The notes under the pieces were generated by a model. That model did not search any database and was not told the DNA's origin. It saw nothing but the letters and a program-made list of their open reading frames with translations. Below are positions 59,406 through 62,068 of a DNA stretch of 62,068 bases, in pieces. The stretch is from Nemertoderma westbladi (Eukaryota; Xenacoelomorpha; Nemertodermatida; Nemertodermatidae). Numbering within the stretch: the first letter of the stretch is position 1; each line of letters begins with the position of its first letter. Where the stretch lies: NCBI GenBank assembly GCA_032718475.1, contig JAUCBJ010007977.1, positions 1 through 62,068 of the forward strand, written 5' to 3'. The translations under genes were made by a program, and so were the position numbers.

Positions 59406-60713
59406 CCTGTTGGTTTATTAGCTCCTGTAGATTAACAGAGTACTGCCTGTTCAGGGACCTAGATGCAGCCTTAACTGCATTCTTGGCCGCTGTAGTCTGT
59501 TTGAGTCGGGACTCTTTCTGCGCCTTATGAAGGTCATTTCGGCACTTCTGAATGTTGTTGTCAGTCCAGGGGGCCCTTTTCCTGTTTCGAGGGTATACAG
59601 GAACTGTTTCTGCAGCTGCTAACTTAACTGCTTCTGTTAAGGCAGTATAGCCCTCACAGTGATCTGCCGCCTCAGAGGCAAGAGCCTCATACCTGTTGCT
59701 CAGCTGTAGTGTGAAGCTGGATCTCACACTTGGCTGTTGCAACAGAGAGGACCAGTCATGCCGCGGCAAGGCAGATTTCGTTGTTCTGCTAGCACGCAGA
59801 CTAAGTCTTACCTTGGCCACAATAAGGCGGTGATCACTGGAGAAGGGTCGAAGTGTAAATGCATTACAGTCTTGTATAGAGCTCCTGTATTTCCTACGAA
59901 ACAGAATATGGTCTATCTGGGACTTGTGACCACTGGGTCCACTATGAGTCCATAGCTTTCCAGTTCGCTTCTTGAACTGGGTTCCAGCCGAAAACAATCC
60001 ATTTCCAGAGATAAAATCCTGAAGATGGACAGAATTTCGGTTAACATTATTGCTATAGACACAGGGCGATGTAGGTGATTGATGCAGACTTGCATTAAAG
60101 TCTCCCAGGAATGTTAAGAATGCATGCTGATCCACTCCATCAGTAGCTGCTTGTAGATTGTGGTAGAAATTTTCCACCTCCTCTACAGGGGCAACACTAG
60201 TTGGAGAGTAGCACACAATCAGAACCACCTTAGGAAACTTCTTAGCCAGTCTTCCACCAGAACATGAGAAGTGGCAACGGATGATGCGGTTAGATATTTG
60301 GTCTATTTTGTCCAATGCTGCATGTGCAGTTGGATTCATCAATAGACCAATTCCACCATTGCCACTATCATCTGCTGACGCGAGGGCGAGTCGCCAACCG
60401 CCCCCCATGTCCTTAATCAGAACCTCATCAGTCTGTCCAGTCTGCATTCGGTGCTCTTGAACACCCACTGCGCTAAGAGAAAGCTTATCTGCCAAGGCAG
60501 TCAGCTCACCTTGTCGCATTGGGGACCCGAGTGTTAGGGTGTTTACTGAGGCTAGTCTAGTGACTTGCCTCAGATTCACCAATGGCTTTGTTGGTCGGGG
60601 TGGAACATGAGAGTAGCCTCCAACTCCAGAATCCCTCTCCCCATCACAATCTGGCCTCCCTGGTGACCCAGGGTTTGGGCCAGAAAGGTCATCAGGAAAG
60701 GGACTCAAAGAAT
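59299..60713 (-). pseudogene. LINE endonuclease region
   Basis: It has the exonuclease-endonuclease-phosphatase fold motifs GVQEHRMQT (catalytic Glu), GGIGLLMNP, FLGDFNASL and SDHRLIVAKV (final His). It nicks target DNA in active relatives. The first residues come from the minisatellite, so the original start is missing. The frame ends at 59299, where the RT frame takes over after an indel. Confidence 0.82.
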
Positions 60714-62068
60714 TGTTTATGGGCACTCAAAGCGTGGTACTGTTTATGGGCACTCAAGGCGTGGTACTGTTTATGGGCACTCAATGCGTGGTACTGTTTA
60801 TGGGCACTCAAGGCGTGGTAATGTTTATGGGCACTCAAGGCGTGGTACTGTTTATGGGCACTCAAGGCGTGGTACTGTTTATGGGCATTCAAGGCGTGGT
60901 ACTGTATGGGCACTCAAAGCGTGGTACTGTTTATGGGCACTCAAGGCGTGGTACTGTATGGGCACTCAAGGGTGGTACTGTATGGGCACTCAAGGCGTGG
61001 TACTGTTTATGGGCCCTCAAGGCGTGGTACTGTTTATGGGCACTCAAGGCGTGGTACTGTTTATGGGCACTCAAGGCGTGGTACTGTTTATGGGCACTCA
61101 AGGCGTGGTACTGTTTATGGGCACTCAATGCGTGGTACTGTTTATGGGCACTCAAGGCGTGGTACTGTTTATGGGCATTCAAGGCGTGGTACTGTTTATG
61201 GGCACTCAAGGCGTGGTAATGTTTATGGGCACTCAAGGCGTGGTGCTGCTTATGGGCACTCAAGGCATGGTACTGTTTATGGGCATTCAAGGCGTGGTAC
61301 TGTATGGGCTCTCAAGGCGTGGTACTGTATGGGCACTCAAGGCGTGGTACTGTTTATGGGCCCTCAAGGCGTGGTACTGTTTATGGGCACTCAAGGCGTG
61401 GTACTGTTTATGGGCACTCAAGGCGTGGTACTGTTTATGGGCACTCAATACGTGGTACTGTTTATGGGCACTCAAGGCGTGGTACTGTTTATGGGCATTC
61501 AAGGCGTGGTACTGTTTATGGGCACTCAAGGCGTGGTACTGTTTATTGGCACTCAAGGCGTGGTACTGTTTGTGGGGAACTCAAGGCGTGGTACTGTTTA
61601 TGGGCACTCAAGGCGTGGTACTGTTTATGGGCACTCAAGACGTGGTACTGTATGGGCACTCAAGGCGTGGTACTGTTTATGGGCACTCAAGGCGTGGTAC
61701 TGTTTATGGACACTCAAGGCGTGGTACTGTTTATGGGCACTCAGGGCGTGGTACTGTTTATGGGCACTCAAGGCGTGGTACTGTATGGGCACTCAAGGCG
61801 TGGTACTGTTTATGGGCACTCAAGGCGTGGTACTGGTTATGGGCAGTCAAGGCGTGGTACTGTTTATGGGCACTCAAGGCGTGGTACTGTATGGGCACTC
61901 AAGGCGTGGTACTGTTTATGGGCACTCAAGGCGTGGTAATGTTTATGGGCACTCAACGCGTGGTACTGTTTATGGGCATTCAAGGCGTGGTACTGTTTAT
62001 GGGCACTCAAGGCGTGGTACTGTTTATGGGCACTCAAGACGTGGTACTGTATGGGCACTCAAGGCGTG
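60714..62068. repeat. 27-bp minisatellite, right part, running off the window
   Basis: About 50 further copies of the same unit as 56994-57585. Variants include 24-bp copies lacking one TTT, and single-base changes shared by neighbouring copies, which points to spread in blocks. Confidence 0.92.

Larger units (their letters stand above)
57586..60713 (-). mobile_element. non-LTR retrotransposon (endonuclease plus reverse transcriptase), frameshifted
   Basis: Read from 60713 down, an apurinic-type endonuclease (about 60600-59800; QEHR, FLGDFNA, IDHIL, SDHRL) precedes a reverse transcriptase. RT blocks are RGISLISIAAKLYNRILLNR, NGFRKGRGT, VIFVDFFKAFDSV, GVLQGDTLAPFLF and LDFADDLVVLS, then a post-RT domain ending near 57626. 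The frame breaks near 59350, 58500 and 57840, so it is inactive. The 5' end is cut at the minisatellite, and the 3' end has a TAG repeat tail, as in the copy at 41987. It looks RTE- or I-like, but the clade is not fixed. It sits inside the 27-bp array. Confidence 0.88.

Overview
The window is genomic DNA of a multicellular animal. Two host genes are split by GT-AG introns whose phases join exactly: a TSSK-type protein kinase and a RAB34/36-type GTPase. A third locus is the last exon of a CLCA-like protein. Most of the rest is transposable elements, minisatellites and AT-rich non-coding DNA. The mix of BEL/Pao, non-LTR, Penelope-like and inverted-repeat elements and tRNA-derived SINEs suggests an invertebrate, probably marine. 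I cannot name the taxon.

Positions 1-18909 hold two copies of one large LTR retroelement in opposite orientation. Copy B (minus strand, 18909 to 6365) reads 5' LTR, leader, BEL/Pao gag, remnants of protease, RT, RNase H and integrase, a long spacer, then a truncated ORF1. Copy A (plus strand, 66 to 6364) shows the other end: the same spacer, intact ORF1, ORF2 and ORF3, a purine tract and the 3' LTR. Copy A's LTR stops exactly where copy B's broken ORF1 begins, so A appears to have inserted into B. Together they imply an unusually long BEL/Pao element with a three-ORF module between pol and the 3' LTR. I do not recognise ORF1 or ORF2. ORF3 has three CCHC-type zinc-binding clusters and a basic tail. 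ORF1 and ORF2 share a frame across one TAA, and ORF3 overlaps ORF2 in the -1 frame. This module is the best candidate here for something undescribed.

From 18.9 to 33.8 kb there are a 0.9-kb near-perfect inverted-repeat element, a MITE-like element, G-rich and purine-rich tandem repeats (22.6-25.4 kb), a LINE fragment, the CLCA-like exon (27445-28395), a second inverted-repeat element with an internal minisatellite, and a 33-bp minisatellite.

From 33.9 to 40.5 kb lies the four-exon kinase gene, with an 88-bp array in intron 1 and a 35-bp array in intron 3. From 48.9 to 54.5 kb lies the four-exon RAB34/36-like gene. Its 4.2-kb first intron carries a tRNA-derived sequence, an antisense GIY-YIG (Penelope-like) fragment and short tandem repeats. 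From 57 kb to the end a 27-bp minisatellite is interrupted by a 3.1-kb frameshifted non-LTR retrotransposon on the minus strand. No rRNA, CRISPR array or intact tRNA gene was found.
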